Positions 30,295-31,754 of a stretch of 31,754 nucleotides of DNA are shown here, one piece after another. Each line of letters starts with the position of its first letter. Within the stretch, counting starts at the first letter, position 1. The notes under the pieces are model-generated. The model saw only the letters and a list, made by a program, of their open reading frames with translations, was not told the DNA's origin and made no database searches. This DNA comes from Larix sibirica (taxonomy: Eukaryota; Streptophyta; Pinopsida; Pinales; Pinaceae), in assembly GCA_004151065.3 (NCBI GenBank), contig NWUY0300043929.1, forward strand, positions 11,627 through 43,380. The letters run 5' to 3'. Made by a program: the position numbers and the translations under genes.

Positions 30295-31754
30295 ATGAAA
30301 CTAGTCATGTAGAATATAAGGGAAACAAACAGTGACCCCAAACACCGAGTACTAAATTGACTGATCTAGAAGGAACAACCAACAATAATGTTGTTGCAGG
30401 AGACAAAATGTGATGCCACGAACTTAAGGTGTACTATGGACAAATGTTGTCTAGGAAGCCTAATCCAAGAAATTGACTTAGTAGGAGCAGTAGAAGGCCT
30501 CTCCTTCATCTATAATCCATGCATGATCTCTCTTTTATACTTTGAGGAATATCCCATCTCCATCACTGCGAATTTACGGCTGATAGGAATGGCATAAATG
30601 GGAACAATCACCAATATTTATGGTCCTCATTCTTATAACATAAAGCAATAATTTCTTGCCACTCTAAGAGATATAAGAACAATATTTCATCACAGGAATT
30701 GGATTCTAGGATGGTACTTTAACCTCATTACTAACATCCTGGAAAAGAAAGGGGGAATTAGGAATCTAGACAAGAACGGTGAATTCTTGGCAGCTATCAT
30801 CGATGATATTGGCATGGTCAACATGGAAACATCCAATAGAATATTTGATTGGAACAATAAAAGGGGTGGAACCAGGAAAATAACTTCCATATTAGATAGT
30901 TTCCTAATCTCGGAATCTATTATCCTCAAGGGGGTCATAAATACTCCTCTCATCCTCTCGGCAATGGGCTCTTACCATTGGCCAGTAAGCCTTGATATTT
31001 CTCTCTCCATAAACCCGAATCCAAAACCATTCTGCTTTGAGAAAAATTTTATGGAACACCAGGACTTTAAGAAAAACATTGCAGCTTGGTGGGAGGAAGC
31101 AAACACAACCATAGGCTCGTCAATCTACTACTTTCAACAACACCTCAAATCTCTCGAAAACAAATTGAAAACCTGGAACAAGGAGGCTTTCAGCAACATC
31201 TTTGAGGCAAAAAGGAAAGTGGAAATAGAGATGTAAGAGTTACAACAAATAATAATCATAAATGGCTATACCAAGGAAACAACTCAACAAGAGAATGCTC
31301 TTATTCAAGAGCTTGAGAACCATTGATGACAAGAAGATACTTATTGGAGATAGAAATACATAATCAAATGGCTCACGGATGGTGATAGGAACACAATTTT
31401 TTCATAGAACAACTTTGCAAAGAAGAAGGCACAATAGCATCACCCACCTACAAATTAGTCAGGGAGAAAGATTGGTTAAACACCAAGACATTGTAAATGA
31501 ACTTACCAGTCTTTACAACTCCTTGTTGCGGGAACCTGATCAAGATAGATCGCAATCTATTAGAAAAATGGTTCATAATGTCCCCAATTCGGTAACTAAG
31601 GAACAAAATCAGAGCCTGCTTCATTCAATCTCCATGGAAGAAGTGGAAAGAGAATTCAAAGATATGTCGGAGGATAAATTCCCGAGACCTAATGGCTTCA
31701 CCATTAATTTCTTTCATGCATGTTGGGACATGGTCAAGCAGGATGTTTGGAGGG
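30295..31754 (+). pseudogene. LINE B ORF2: endonuclease and start of reverse transcriptase
   Basis: The frame starts at ATG 30295 and stays in frame to about 31395, with several stops (for example the sixth codon is TAG, and 31234-31236 is TAA). Endonuclease landmarks: MLLQETKCD with the catalytic Glu at about 30388, and NIYGPH. GDFN of the family is changed to WYFN (near 30710), so that Asp is lost. GSDH is GSYH (near 30970), so the Asp is lost but the His is kept. The linker has DTYWR and IKWLTDGDRNT. A one-base shift near 31395 then opens 119 codons to the window end, from RTTLQRRRHNSITHL to KFPRPNGFTINFF, the PGPDGF entry block of reverse transcriptase. It is nicking-dead by two residues. 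Confidence 0.85.

Larger units (their letters stand above)
28600..31754 (+). mobile_element. LINE (non-LTR retrotransposon), copy B, 5' part
   Basis: The plus strand holds, in order, a GC-richer leader (from about 28600), ORF1 (about 28870-30230) and ORF2 with an endonuclease domain (30295 to about 31000), a linker and the start of reverse transcriptase (to the window end). The order and spacing match plant L1-type elements. It is better preserved than LINE A: one frame runs through most of the endonuclease with only a few stops, and the last 119 codons are open. The 3' half lies outside the window. The exact 5' end is not fixed. Confidence 0.88.

Overview
The window looks like nuclear DNA from a seed plant with a large, repeat-filled genome. 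A conifer or other gymnosperm is my best guess, which is inference rather than proof. The sequence is strongly AT-rich and mostly CpG-poor, and it is packed with mutated LINE and Ty1/copia remnants. The one recognisable host gene has plant-type GT-AG introns, including a first intron of about 4 kb. There are no operons, CRISPR arrays or bacterial signals.

The only clear cellular gene is on the minus strand at 14302-9110. It is the 5' half of a peroxisomal (S)-2-hydroxy-acid oxidase, an FMN enzyme of the glycolate oxidase family. Five exons join in frame into 172 uninterrupted codons with canonical splice sites. At two substrate-pocket positions it differs from glycolate oxidase (Tyr24 to Phe, Trp108 to Ser, spinach numbering), which points to the HAOX (long/medium-chain hydroxy acid) branch. 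A sixth exon is likely at 9027-8943 but joins one base out of frame. The exons for the C-terminal half, with the catalytic His, were not found in the remaining 8.9 kb.

Layout: 1-940, nothing recognised. 954-1033, a long hairpin. 1100-3540, a decayed Ty1/copia element on minus. 3590-6010, a decayed LINE on plus, split by an insertion of about 540 bp. 6318-6520, a tRNA-like SINE candidate. 6600-8900, local duplications and an inverted-repeat element. 8943-14302, the oxidase gene, whose introns hold tandem duplications and a second inverted-repeat element. 14303-14900, its upstream region with diverged direct repeats. 14900-19840, mostly unrecognised repeat-like DNA. 19847-21250, a decayed retroposed reading frame of unknown function on minus. 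21413-25467, two diverged copies of a block of about 2 kb, separated by NN. 21400-27510, a decayed multi-exon gene or transposon of unknown family on minus. 28600-31754, a second LINE on plus, running off the window.

The strongest points for a second look are the oxidase (specificity residues, frame problem, missing 3' half), the 2-kb duplication whose junction is exactly a two-base assembly gap, and the unidentified spliced element within it. I did not find a convincing new biological system; the unknown spliced element is the nearest candidate.
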